DNA of 64,000 bases from NCBI GenBank assembly GCA_030704615.1, contig CM060731.1, forward strand, positions 10,416,001 through 10,480,000, given 5' to 3'. The stretch's first letter is position 1. Each line of letters starts with the position of its first letter. Shown in pieces: positions 12,601 through 25,900 of this stretch. Both the position numbers and the translations under genes were made by a program. This stretch comes from Takakia lepidozioides. Lineage: Eukaryota > Streptophyta > Takakiopsida > Takakiales > Takakiaceae. The notes beneath the pieces are model-generated. The model saw only the letters and a list, made by a program, of their open reading frames with translations, did no database searches and was not told where the DNA came from.

Positions 12601-15600
12601 AATCATAAATGTCATCAAGAAATCCTTCGTTAGAAAGAAGGATCAGTGTCTTGAGAGAGATATAGTTACCGCAGCCAACGCATCTTGGAGCTTGGAGTCC
12701 AGGTCCTTCCCGCCTTCCACACATCCCCAAATGGAAGAACAAATTCAGAAGAGAGTATGCCCTTGGGAGTGGAGAGGAAGAGAAGTCTTCATCATACGGT
12801 GCTTGTTGCCATGGAATTAATGCCCAGCTTCAATGAGGTAGCAATGTTTATTTTGTGGCAGAGGGACAGACAAGAAGAACGAGGAAAGAAAAAAATCTTC
12901 ATTTTGTCCATGGGTGGCCTAAGGACCCAGAGGACAAAAACAAGAACAAGAACACCGAGATAAAACTTGTGAAACATGAGCAACATGTAAAAAACACCAT
13001 GGCGTGGTAAAGAATCAGACCGCGGGTCAAGGATTGTGCAAAGAAGTGTAAGGTACTCGCCCGAGAATTTGTTACCAGGTCTGCTTCCAGCTGTGCCTGC
13101 CACAATCAACAATGAATTTAGTAGAAGACTTGGGCACAGATTCACTGATTTCTCCCTCTCCATCTCCACAGGTGCGTGCTCATTACTTTGTCCTCATTAA
13201 TGTATCCTTGATCATCGTTCTTTGACTCCATTGTGATTGTCCCTGAAGCACTTCTCCCCTGGAACAGTCCCTCATAGACAATGTGACTGATTTAATTACC
13301 ACAATGAGTTGCTCCAAAGCAATTGAAGAGAGCTATAATATTTATTATAGCGCATTTGAGTGATATGGAAGACGCAACAAATTTCAACAATGTGGGAAAC
13401 TAGCTTTACCCAATCCCTTTTTGGACTGACACTTACTGAAGTAGATTTCAACCAGCTCAGGGAAAAAGCAATATACCTTGAGAGGAAGGAGGTGCTTTTG
13501 AATCTGGGTTTGAGCCAGTTGTATCATGTGGGTGATGCTTTGTGCTGTCTCACTGTTGCGTCTGTGGTATACTGCCCTCACTGCCTACAATACCCAGAGA
13601 GCGCGAGAGGGAAGATTAGAAACATATAATACTCTTGCTGTAGATGTTTCAGCACAAAATGGCTGAAGGATACAAAGTAAACTAGACAGCCTTTCATTCC
13701 CAGATAGCATTGCTGCTTAGGAACAAAGCCTGACTTTACTTCTTGCTTGTCAGGTGGTAAAAAATACCTGGAGCAATTCAGCAGCATGGCGCAGGCTACG
13801 AACTTGGTCCTTGCTTATGGGTTCCTGCTTATTCCCATTCAATAAAATAAAGTAAGAACCCACTCCTTTCATAAATCAGGTTATGATCGACCTTACCATG
13901 AAACATCCTACTCTTGCTATTATTCCATTAGACGCAGTCAACCCTTTGTAACGTTTCCGCCAAACAGTATACTCATCACAATGTATGGAAGTAGCGTGCC
14001 AAAAAAACTAGAAGAGAACTACTTGACATTGACAACCATAAGCTGTGCCTATGAATCCAAGGAAACAAGAGACAATTAACTGATTTTGAAAGATGATGTA
14101 GAATCTGAATGTAGAGACCTCATTCCAAGCCTTAAAACTCTCAAGCGTCTCCATGTGGAAAGAGAAAAGTAGATACAAGAAGAAAGTGGCGAGCCCGATT
14201 ACTTGTAAAGAAACATGGCAATCAATGGTGGCCCTCACAATATGACGAAGTCTGTTGGTAAGAAACACCCCCTGGCTCACACAGCATCACAGCACAATCA
14301 GGCCTTTTGCCAGATCTATTTGAAGTGAACTCACAGAATTAATCAGGTTTAACTAGTACATCACATAGATGCATTCTCCTGTCTTCCTTGCATGCTTCTC
14401 CTGGCACTCCAACTGACACTCGGCAAGTCAATCAGTATATACCTGAGCAAGCTGCTTCAGTCTGGTTCCCAGCACTGCATGAATGGCCAATTGCTGTACC
14501 TGCATAAGCAATTGAGGAGGAGAGGAGTTCCAGTGGAACTTCTCAATGTCAACATGGTACTCTAAGAAATTGTGACTAGCAAGGTGCAGTTCTTATTCCC
14601 TCTCTTTCAATAGCTCTACTCATTACTGTGTCCACTGGGACCTCAAGAGGTCATTGTAAAATTCTCTCTCAATTTTCCATCCTTTCTCGTCCATGACTGT
14701 AGAAATAGCCCTGTATCGTAGACTCTTACTCACAAATAAGCCATGGACAAACGTCATGAAATAAAACAGACAACAAGGATGAGAAACACCATGGCTACGC
14801 GAAAGAGGAACTCCTTACATTCCATTATTTAAAAAAAGAAAAAGAAAACAAAGAGACGCAATTTAATCCAGGGAACTGCACAAAAGAAAAAATTACCGTG
14901 GGAGATACTGTAGAGTCAAATGACACCAGCCAGTTCACTAACCCAGTCCGTAAAGTCTGGGAGCTCCTGAGGAGAGCACACCACAGACAAACCATCACTT
15001 TAGTCTCAAAGTCTAGCACTTCTAGCACTTCCAAACGCAACAGCTAACTGCAGACGTTTTGCGAGATAAAAGCTTAGTTTCAAGACCAATATAGGAAATT
15101 GAGATTTGCTGCACCTGAGACCGTTATAATAGGCACTAAACAAAACCACTCTATGCATACAATAACTGAAGACATAATTCCTCGAATGTGGCCTTATTTT
15201 TGGAGAGTAGCCCCTAAAGAGACTTGTCTTTAACATTTGAACATGCATTTGCTGGAAAGGTAAATGTAGAACTTACCCAACAAGAAATAGCCATTGGCCA
15301 ATGAAGTAGTAGCCATAGGACAATGCAGGCTACAACACATCAAACTCAACCAGTTAATTTTAGAGCACCTACCCTGTGAGAGCTTCATCAAGGCCTCCCA
15401 GGTAACTACTGTTGATTGCAGCAGCACCCTTTCGAGCTTCTTTAATCAATGACGATGTGAGAGCCCATGGGGGGAGGTGGACCCTGAGAAATTCCAAAGG
15501 AATCAGCCGGACACTGCAGAAGACGTGAAGTACCGGAGTGCGCTTCAACACTTCTGAAATGAACTTTGCAAGTCTCTTCTCTGGGCCCTCCGCTGCCGTG

Positions 15601-18558
15601 TCATACCATCCGTCCCCCGCATGTTATGCTCTGATCCACACAAAGAGACTGAATGCAAAGAGCATCAGGCACCACCAAGCTGCAGTGGCAACCAGTGAGC
15701 TAGGCTTCATACATACGAGGTCATTGTTCAGTTGAGATATAGCAGTGTATAACCTAAAGCACTCCCAGTCCTGCCAGGAAATACAGGATGTTGTATCACA
15801 TCTACTCAAAAACTTGGGATGTGAGTTCTCATGTTATTCATGTACTTCCAAGCTTGCAAGTTTGATCACTGGCACGCCACCGCCAATTTTGGACCCACAT
15901 ACTTGGAAAAAAAATCCAGCTCCCATACCTCCAAACGTTTTCCTCTAGCATAAATTATTGGCGATGAAAGTTGATGGCCAGACAACCCAGATTCAAGAAG
16001 TCACTTGCTACCCTCCCAAGCAAGAGTCTGCTGTCTAAAAAATAATAATCTTAAATTCTTTTGAAGTTTCTGCATCATATTACTACCAGAGCTCAAAGTT
16101 GGGGTTGCCCTGGGGTTGCGTGTCGCATCAGTGGCTTTTCAGTACCACTTTTCACATGCTGGACAGTTGTCCACTAGACACGATTTCTTTCGCAAAGGTT
16201 GGTGTTTGACTTGCCCTAAACCCTGAATGGAAAGATGTCCAGGGCATTTGGGTCCTCATCACTTTTTTTGCCAATGTGCAGAGTCTTTTGTTGCCATAGG
16301 GGTGATGGGGCATCTCTCACACTTTTCTCACAGCTCTAAGGTAAGGACCTTGTGAACCATCGGGCTGTTACCAGAAAGTTCTTTGCCAATTTGTCAAAGA
16401 AGTGCAACTTAGGAGGACATACCTGTCATCCAGGAGTGGAACACAAACATAGCGAGTAGGCCTGCTATCTTTTCCCGGTCATGAGGCCGCTCTTGCATTG
16501 AATCTGGATATACATCACTGAGTAGAGATTAAAAGTGTAGTGAACTGCACAGAGCTGACGAAAAATTCTGAACTACTTCAATTCTCAAAGAGGCTCCTAC
16601 TGCTCTGTCATTCACAGAATCTACTAGGCTCAACAAACTCCCAAATGAGGAATACAGTATGAAGCAGTGTACAGGTAAAGAAACAGTGGACACCCAGAAG
16701 AAAAAGAATTCATGATTCCCCGAGTGCATGTACAGATTTGATTGTTCAAAATACAGTGAAAGGTTAGTCAACTCCTTGTGCTTGCACTGTGATTGCAACA
16801 ACCATAGCTCATCTAGCAGGCTCTAGTCACAACCAGAAGGAGGGATTTGGCTCACCAAGACGAGAAAGTACTTGACCAAGGATATCACGCAGACAATACA
16901 AAACCTCATCAAGGAATTGCCTATTCGCCTTCAGTTTGACCATCTCTGAATGGGAAATGAAATCTTCTTGTACCGACCTCTGCATCAATGAACACTCCAC
17001 TTCCTCAAATTGACAAATGGGGTAAGCACTGCATGCAATTCATGCTTGCGAAGTGTCTTCATCAGTTGGAGTTTGACGATCAACCAGTGCCACGTTGGTT
17101 GAGCACTGAGTCATCATCTTCCCTAGTTCTTTCTGCAACATGGCTGTCTGCCATAAGACTGTATGTCAGCAGCTGCGCGTCCCACCCAACAACAAGGGTA
17201 CCCCTGGAAGTACTTGTAGGTCGCAACAAGTGTCACAACAAGTACTGCCAGAAGACACACCACACCAGGCAGGACCCCACACAACATTTGGACCAGTAGA
17301 GTAACCTGGATTCTGCCCCCAGGACCTGCCTACATATAGAAGGGAACGAGTACCTGAAAAAGGCCTTCAATCAACAAGTTGTCCATATCATTGACAGCGT
17401 GGTCCAGTTTCTCCACGTTCTCTGCTACCATTCCAAACCTTGTGGGCTCACTTCTTACTGAGTGTAGCATTCTGTGTGTCCATTTACAATCCGTAAAGAA
17501 TCATCAGTATCATTGACCCATGTGTGCTGATTAGTCCTACTTTCAATGGCACTCTTCACCCACCACCTGCACCCAAACCCCAAAAGCAGAAAGGGAAGGG
17601 GCATGATGTGACAAGTCTTTGCCCTATAGATTACAGTCAAGAACAATCATTGAGGACTAACAGCATGAGAGATACAGAGGGGAAGGAGTGGGAGTGAGGG
17701 GCACCGTGTGAAGAGGGACATGGAATGTCCAATGGCTGGATTTTGGGCAACGATTTGGTCAACAGTGACAAGTACGGCAAAGCCCTCTGCTAGGGACAAA
17801 AATGCTGTTTGCAGATGAACAGACGTAAACGACAGCTGATGCCCATCGTTTGTGTAGATGGCTCCCAGCTGCTGCACCAGGTTGACAAGGACGGCCCTCA
17901 AGTCATAGAGAAAATACAAAAGCTCCTGAAAAAATCCCAGTGATTTTGCAAATTTTTTTTGAAGCTCTCCCTCTGTCGGAGCCTCATCGCCAGTCAGGCA
18001 AAGTCCAAACACAAGCAAACCGGGGCAGAATTTCGTCAAAGCCTGCAAGATCCCTTCTCTACGATTAGGACAATCCAGCTGTTTATCCATTACCTCACAA
18101 AAACCTGTGCGTGAACTTACAGGCCAGATATAGTCGTCTGAAGGTCGCCGAAACGGACTAACGCAAACCCTGACTGCGGGGAGCAAAATGCACTCGAATA
18201 GGGAATTCGGCAGGAGTTCTTAACACGCACGTTGCAAATCCAGATAGAACCGTACCAGATGGTGCAGGCGATCCAGCTCAAGACAGTCGTAAGCCAAGAT
18301 GGTCATCAATTTATTAAACGTGACGTTGTCGGTTGCAATGAGGTCCAAAAGAGAGCCATCTTCACATGCATCTGTTGCAATATGCAAAGGGTCCTGATTT
18401 ATGTCCGCTATATCTCTGGATGCTACGCCCATCAGGCCATTGTCCGCCACAGCCTCCAAAGTCTCTGACACCTGACCCCGCCATTCGTCTACAAATCTGC
18501 GCAGATTCTCGTGCTGCTCCTCCACTATCAATCCTCCTCCTCCACATCCAACTATGCA
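6668..18558 (-). CDS. WASHC4: WASH complex subunit 4 (SWIP) homologue, multi-exon
   Basis: SWIP is a core subunit of the WASH complex, which switches on Arp2/3 actin assembly on endosomes. Exons placed by splice consensus and similarity to animal SWIP, in coding order: 18231-18558, 17705-18056, 17354-17471, 17094-17132, 16856-16979, 16423-16503, 15373-15592, 14443-14499, 14203-14271, 13768-13824, 13477-13584, 13057-13096, 11730-11916, 11134-11247, 10919-11017, 10001-10144, 9319-9480, 8784-9005, 8315-8490, 7936-8104, 7288-7470, 6820-7011, 6668-6730. Strongest blocks are [88 protein letters not shown] and QFDSLHWFE. Two spans (about 14.5-15.3 and 11.9-13.0 kb) should hold further exons I could not fix. 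The start codon is unresolved: exon 1 is open only back to 18558, where an in-frame TGA lies, so the ATG may sit in an upstream exon. Nearly all later joins are in frame, which suggests an intact gene. Confidence 0.88.
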
Positions 18559-19964
18559 TCAGCCACTTGTCGCATTCACAGAGAACACATGCATCTCTCT
18601 CTCTCCCTCTCTAACTCGTAAAACTATGCCCTGCTCAGCTCATTCGCTTTGGGAAATCCTTTTTCTTCCAAGAAAAATCTCAGATGTCTGGGGGGATTCT
18701 TAAATCTAATGCTTACAGGGAATAGTATGAAATTCACGTCCAATTCTATGTTAGCTCACTTCCAACGCCATCTCCACTACAAGGCCATTTCTCAACACAA
18801 AGAGAAACGGATACACGGTTATCGATTGGATGACATACCAGAGGTTGAGAAGCTCACAGATGCCATGCCCGGAGCCACGCCGGCCATGACCTAATCCATT
18901 GCCAAAAATCTCAGACTTGTAGAGAACAACACTCGATCCACGAAAACACACACACACACTCGGAAACAAGACGGCGACGGAAGGGCAGAGATGGAGGATC
19001 AGGCCGGGTCACCAAGGGGAAGACCGGGTCGCCCGGCCGGCCCCTCCCTGGTGTCATTACTCATACCATCCATTCGGATGTCCGTCTCTGTTACACGATT
19101 GGATGATTGTAGTTGTGTCTGCCCGACAATCCGTGTCGGGCACGGGGGACAAACTAAATATCTTGACGTGGCGTGTCATAACAGGCTTCGACGTTAGACG
19201 TGGGGTCGGGCAATATGGTGAGGACAGGTGGACAACCCAACCCGAGTTCCAACATTCCAACGTTCCCAACCCGGCGGGGAACGTCGGCCGTGCTACCTGC
19301 GACACGACACCCGCAGCTCTAGCTCGTCTCTCGAGACTTGAGAGATCGTTTGGAGGATCGCTGTGGTGTGTCTGCGGTGGACTGTGGGGGAGCTGAAGCT
19401 CGGAAATCTGAGGGAGTTGGGATTCTAGGGCTTTCGGTATCCATGGAAGCAGAAGTCACCAGTCCGGGTCTGCGACTGTGGATAAATCCGACGTGAACAC
19501 TGCCATTTCTATGATGGGATACTCAGCAGGTATGAGTTTAAATGTGATAGGTCGGCCTCTCGTTCGGAGGCTACAGAATGTAATCTGTGCATTTAAGATG
19601 TTTGTTAGATCAACCGTGTTCCAATGATAACTGGTTAATGGACTGAGCCTCTTGGAGCTGGTTTCCTTGAACCCTTCAGGAGAAATCCTTGCTCCTGTGG
19701 GCAGAATGATATTGTGACTGCTCTGCTGTGAAATGCCCAGATGTACGTGCCAGGCAGCTTCAGTTTTACCTCTTTTGCTCTGTGTGATGGAGGTGCGTAT
19801 GTGGTGATGACCTTCAGCTCGCCTGTTTGGGGCTGGGTCTCATGGATAATACTTGCAGGAGGGCACTTCCGTTCAGCTTCAAGTCCCCATAAGACCTGCA
19901 AGGGAGGTGTATTACATGGATAGGATTACGTAAGGAGTAGAAACAGAGAGGGTTAGAAACGGAG
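18559..19964. promoter_or_regulatory. Divergent intergenic region between SWIP and the ethylene receptor
   Basis: About 1.4 kb separates the two coding starts, which point away from each other. It should contain both promoters and the receptor's 5' leader. The stretch 19,000-19,400 is richer in G+C and CpG than its surroundings. No TATA box or ethylene-related site could be assigned. The ATG at 19965 is preceded by a purine-rich run with no in-frame coding signal. Calling it regulatory is positional inference. Confidence 0.4.
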
Positions 19965-22900
19965 ATGGAGGCGTGTAACTGTATTGACGCACAATGGCCC
20001 CCAGACGACCTACTAATGCGGTATCAATACATATCGGACTTCTTCATTGCGCTGGCGTACTTTTCGATCCCTCTGGAGTTGATCTACTTCGTCAAGAAAT
20101 CGTCAATCTTTCCCTATCGGTGGGTGGTGGTGCAGTTTGGTGCGTTCATTGTTCTCTGTGGAGCGACCCACCTTATCAGCCTTTGGACATTTGATCCCCA
20201 TACGCGAACTGTGGCAATTATGTTGACGATTGCCAAAGTCTTGACTGCTGTTGTTTCTTGTGCGACTGTCCTTATGCTTGTCCACATAATTCCGGACCTC
20301 CTTGGTGTAAAAACACGAGAGCTTTTCCTTAAGAAAAGGGCTGCTGAGCTAGATAGAGAGATGGGGCTGATTCGCACGCAGGAGGAGACTGGTCGCCACG
20401 TTCGAATGCTGACTCATGAAATTCGAAGCACTCTGGATCGCCACACTATACTGAATACTACCCTGGTTGAGTTGGGTAAGACACTTGCTCTTGAAGAGTG
20501 CACTTTGTGGATGCCCATGGAAAATGGGGAGGACCTAAAGCTTTCTCATGCCCTCCGGCAACCGGACCCTGTGCGCGTGCTGGTCCCAATTCATCATACC
20601 ACAATAAAACAGGTCTTTAGCAGTAACCGGGCAATGGTAATCTCACCCAATAGTCCAGTTTGTGTCACCAGGTCCCGAACAGGCAAATATGTGGTAGGGG
20701 ATGTTGTTGCTGTTCGAGTACCACTACTCCATCTCATCAATTTCCGCACTGGGGACTGGCCGGAGACCTCGAAGCCTCCCTATGCTCTCATGGTTCTTAT
20801 GCTGCCGTCTGACAGTGCACGCAGGTGGCATGTCCATGAACTGGAACTTGTGGAGGTTGTGGTGGATCAGGTAGGCTCTCTGGTTCTCTCTGACTGTTAT
20901 CTCTCTACCCTGTTTGTGTTTTCTCCTTCTCTTTTTTTCACTCTTATTACAGTCCTTGGGATTGTAGTTGATGATTCCCCAGGTAATTTCTGCTGTCAAT
21001 TCCTCTATTTTCTGGTGTAATATTCGGGTCTCGTACTTCTGCGCCGGAGATATTAGGGGATGTGCCCATTTCGACTCTGCTTCCCATAGTTGTGGACGTG
21101 CTTCTGCTTAGACTTATTAGATGTTGAGTACCCGAGGAAATTCAAGGATGTGGGAAGTGAGGAGACAAGTGCTAAGAGCAGGAGAGGAGAGAGAGAGAGA
21201 GAGAGAAAGAGAGATCGATCGATCGATCTTTTGAGTTTCCTTTGTTGCAGGTCCAATGCTACAGGATAGTGCATTATGCTGGTAAGTGTGGGTTCAGCTT
21301 TTCGATTTTTGATTAGCAAGCTAACATTTCTCATCTTTGTTGCAAACAGGTAGCTGTGGCACTCTCTCATGCAGCAATCCTGGAAGAGTCGATGCAGGCC
21401 CGGGATCTTCTAATGGAACAAAATGTTGCCCTGGACAATGCACGTGGGGAGGCTGAAACAGCTATACGTGCCCGCAATGACTTTTTGGCAGTCATGAACC
21501 ACGAGATGCGGGCCCCCATGCATGCCATCATTGCACTCTCTTCCCTTCTACAGGAAACAGAGTTGACTCCTGAACAGAGGTCCATGGTGGACACGGTTCG
21601 GAAAAGCAGCAACCTTTTAGCCACTTTGATTAATGATGTGTTGGACCTTTCTCGCCTGGAAGATGGGAGCTTGGAACTAGACATACGCACTTTTAATCTC
21701 CCAGCTGTTTTCAAAGAGGTACACTCCTCCAGTCTTTCTGGTAACCCTAGAAATGAAATGTAGGTTAAAGTTTGACTACGTGGGACAGTTCTCTGGTCTG
21801 ACCACTGTGTCCATTGGTGGTCTCGTAGATTACAAATGAGTCGCAAAGTCCGTCTTGTCATGCATGCTTTTGTCGGAGGTTGTGCAAGGGATGTTTGTAA
21901 TGGAAAGGGGATGAGAGAGGATAGAGCGTGTTGGGATCAACTATTTGGTTGTATAGATTGTAACATTGTCAAAAGTGGCTCTATTGCATGTGGAAGTGAT
22001 ATTGTCATCTTTCTGCAGGGTAAATATTCTTTCCCACTGGAATTACCGGAACCTAATGGAACTGTTAATGCTATCAAAAATAACCACAATTGTCTTGGTC
22101 AATTGTCTTGGTCAATTGTTTCATATGATCTTTTGTTGTGGTATTATCCTGCAGGTGCAAAATTTAGTGAAGCCAATAGCCTCAGTCAAGAAGCTTTCAG
22201 TCTCTCTCAGCCTGTCAAGAGATCTTCCGGAGTATGCAGTCGGGGATGACAAACGGTTGATGCAGACAGCCCTCAATGTTGTTGGCAATGCTGTTAAATT
22301 CACCAAGGAAGGCAGCGTAACTGTCAATGTTTGTTTAGAAAGACCGGAGTATCCCAGGGACCCTTGCATGCCTGATTTCCGGCCAGTTCAGGGTGAGCAA
22401 CACTGCTTCATCAGAGTCCAGGTGCATTCTCTCTTCCTTCATATTGTTACTCTACTGGGTCACTACTGGGACAGAGTCCTCCTATGACATGTCTACAGAA
22501 GGAATAAGGGATAAGCATATATATATATCTCTCTCTCTCGGTAAACCTGAACCCCACAAAAGGCTCTTGAGGGTTAGTTTCTCACGGGGTCGACGGCCGC
22601 AAGTCTATGGCAAGCCAATGTTTGCAGGGAACAGCATGAGTTTATTCTCTCTCTCTCTCTCTGTTCTGCCCAAACTGGGTGTGGGGTCTATGGCCGCAAG
22701 ACTACGGCAAACGTCTTATGAGTACATTGTCCCTTTCTCTCTCTCTCTCTCTCTCTCCATCTGTTCTGCTCAAACTGGGCACAGGGTCAATGGCCACAAG
22801 GCTACGGCAAGCAACGTCTTATGAGTACATTCTCTCTCTCTCCATCCATCCATCCAACGAAGTTAGGCATAAAATGTAACTGAACTCGTTTCCAGTTGTG

Positions 22901-25900
22901 ACATGGGTGAGGACCTTAAGGATGATCTGAAGGGCCTACCTACCCTCAGCTTTTGACTGAACTTCAAAGTCAGTGCGGTGAGTCTACGTTTGAACAAAAA
23001 ACGATGCAGAGAGGATAGGGAGATTGTCAATGCCTGATGTGCGGGTGGCCTGAAGACAAAATCCATTTCTGATACATTGTCCATTTTCTGATACAATGTT
23101 TGGGATATTCTCATGAGAGAGCAACCCTCTCCAGGACCATCAAGAACGTAGTCCTTGCACCTCTGTTCACCAACTTTGAAAATCTCAAAGCTGAGCCTAA
23201 AGCCCTGGGCCTGTTGGGGTCTAATCTGGAAGGCCTGACCTAATGGTTTATGTCAAGGTAAGTCCCACTACTGGAGTGAGCCCCTCACAAAGGTAGTGTC
23301 TGTTCCCTCTGTTTCCATCCAAACTGGGCGTGGGGCCTTCTGCGAAACCCTGGTGTGCAAACCCCACAAAAGTTCCAGGGAGGAATAATTTCCCGTGGGG
23401 TCGATGGCCGTAAGGCTATGGGAAGCCAACGTTCACGGGAATGGCATGAGTACATTCGCTCTCTCCCTCTCCCTCTCCCAGTTTCTGTACACTTCTGTCC
23501 CTCTCTTCGCAGGGAAGGAAAAAAGAAGGCAAACCCACTTATGTTTTTTTCCTGGGTGTCAAAAAGGCTTATGACACAGTGTGGAGAGATGGCCTATGGT
23601 TCCGCCTCTGGTCTTGTGGGATCAAGGGAAAGATGTGGAGAGTTGTCCACAATTTGTATGCTCATACCAAAAGCTGTGTCACTGTTAACGGACAGAAGTC
23701 CAACTTCTTTGACATAGACCAAGGTGTAGCTCAAGGATGTACTCTCTCCCCTCTGCTCTTCAATGTTTTCATCAATCAACTCCTCGAGGATGTGGAAAGT
23801 GAGGGATTTGGGTTAAGGGTGGGTGATACCACCATACCAGCCCTTATGTTTGCGGATGACTTCGCAGGCGTAGGGGAGACTCCAACCAATCTCCAGGAGT
23901 TGATTGATTGCGCGAAGAGATACTTTGATCTTTGGGGGCTAGAGGCTATTGTCAGCAAATGTGCAGTGGTAGCATTCAACGACAGAGGAGAGGGAGGAAG
24001 TGATCTTAAGTGGCAGTGGGGTAGCCAAGAGATCCTGGTCCTCCCTTCCTACACTTACCTGGGCGTTGAGTTTTCCTCCAATTGTAATTGGGATGCACAT
24101 ATCCGGAAAGTTGTTCAAACTGGCAAGGGCAAAGCTCTGGGGCTCACTAAATTTTTCCACTGCAGAGGGGTCAACTCTGAGGTTAAGAAAACCATGCTTT
24201 GTCGCGTTATTAGACCTGCCTTGGAGTACGGATCTGCTATATGGGTTGATAACTCCAACCAGGCTAAGTCTCTAGAATCCATTCAAGTGGGGGTGCTTAA
24301 GGAGTGTATGTCAGCATGCTCCAAAACAGCCAATGTGGCTGTTCGGGGTGAGTTTGGCATTCCATCCTTAAGCTCCCGACGAGATGAATTCAAGGTCAGA
24401 TGGTGGGGTCAGCTGCAACATATGCCCAACACCAGATATCCTAAGTTAATCGACTCTATATCTTGGAAACAGGACCGCCCTGTCAAACAGGCTAAGTCCT
24501 GGCAGAAGAGAGTAGAAGAGATTCTCAAGGACCTGGACCTGGATCCGCAAGTCTTGACCCTGCTGGATAAATCTGACTTAGAGGCTGTAGTGTCCAAAGC
24601 CATGTCTGTTGCCATGAGATTGTCTGATGAAAATGAAGTTAGGCAGAAAACTTCCCTGAACTTGTTTCCAGTCAGTGACATGGGGGAGGACATCTTGGAT
24701 GACCTCAAGGGTCTACCCACTCTCGGCACTAGACTGAAATTTAAACTCAGGGCAGGAAGCCTACCTTTGAATAGCAAACAGAAGCAGAGAGGAAAGGGAG
24801 AGTGCAATTGCCCGTCGTGTGGGCAATCTGAAGACAGTATTCATTTTCTGATACACTGTCCGGGGTTCTCTCACCAAAGAGACGCTCTCTTCAACTCTAT
24901 CAAGGGAATTGTGCCTGTACCCCTGTTTACCAACTTTGAAAGTCTCGAGGCTGAGCCAAAAGCCCAGGCCCTCCTGAGGCCTAGTTTTTGGGCAAATCAC
25001 ACACTGCAGATTGATGCTTGTGTGAAGGGATTTCTAGAGGATATCTGGAAAACCCGGATTAATTCTTTATATGAAGGTAAGTCTTACTACCAACGTCAGC
25101 CACTGACAGAGGTAGGTTCTGTTCCTTTTGTTCCCGCTCAAACTGGGCGCGGGGTCAATGGCCACAAGGCTACGGCAAACAACGTCTTATGAGTACACCC
25201 TCTCTTTGCATCCCAACCTTAGTTCTGCTGCTGCCCCTTACAGCAAGTCTTATTTGACTGGACAGGCATGTTATCAAATTGGCTGCCATGACACACGGGT
25301 CGTCATGATGTCTTCTGCTTTTGAGATGGATATATTTGGCCTGGTATGGTCAGAATGGTGGGTGTCTGTTTTTGACCTAGTGTTCCTTGAGCAGGTGCAT
25401 GACACAGGATTGGGTCTCAATCCACAAGACATTCCAAAGCTTTTCAACAAATTCGTGCAAGCTGATTCCACCACCACTAGGAACTACGGTGGGACAGGGC
25501 TTGGCCTCGCTATCTGTAAAAGGTATCCTCTTCTTCGCATTATGTAGAACAACATTCTCACTGGTCACATCCTATGGGTGGAGATGAAATGCAGAGGTAA
25601 GTGAGTGTTAAGTGAGTCGCTAATGCCTGGGTGTAACAAAAGAAACATTGGCTACAACTTTTCCTGCAGCGTCAGTTGTCCGTTGTTGGTGTTTGTAGCA
25701 TTTATTCATGTGTGAGGCCTATTACATCCATGTACTTGGACCCTACTTAGTTGGGTATATTCCTGGATTGTATTTCATTGGATGGCACAGGTTTGTTAAT
25801 CTGATGGCGGGTCATATTTGGATAGAGAGTGAGGGTTTGGGGACGGGGGCAGCCGTCACCTTCATTGTGAAGCTGGGTCTGCCAGCGCGTAATACAGAAA

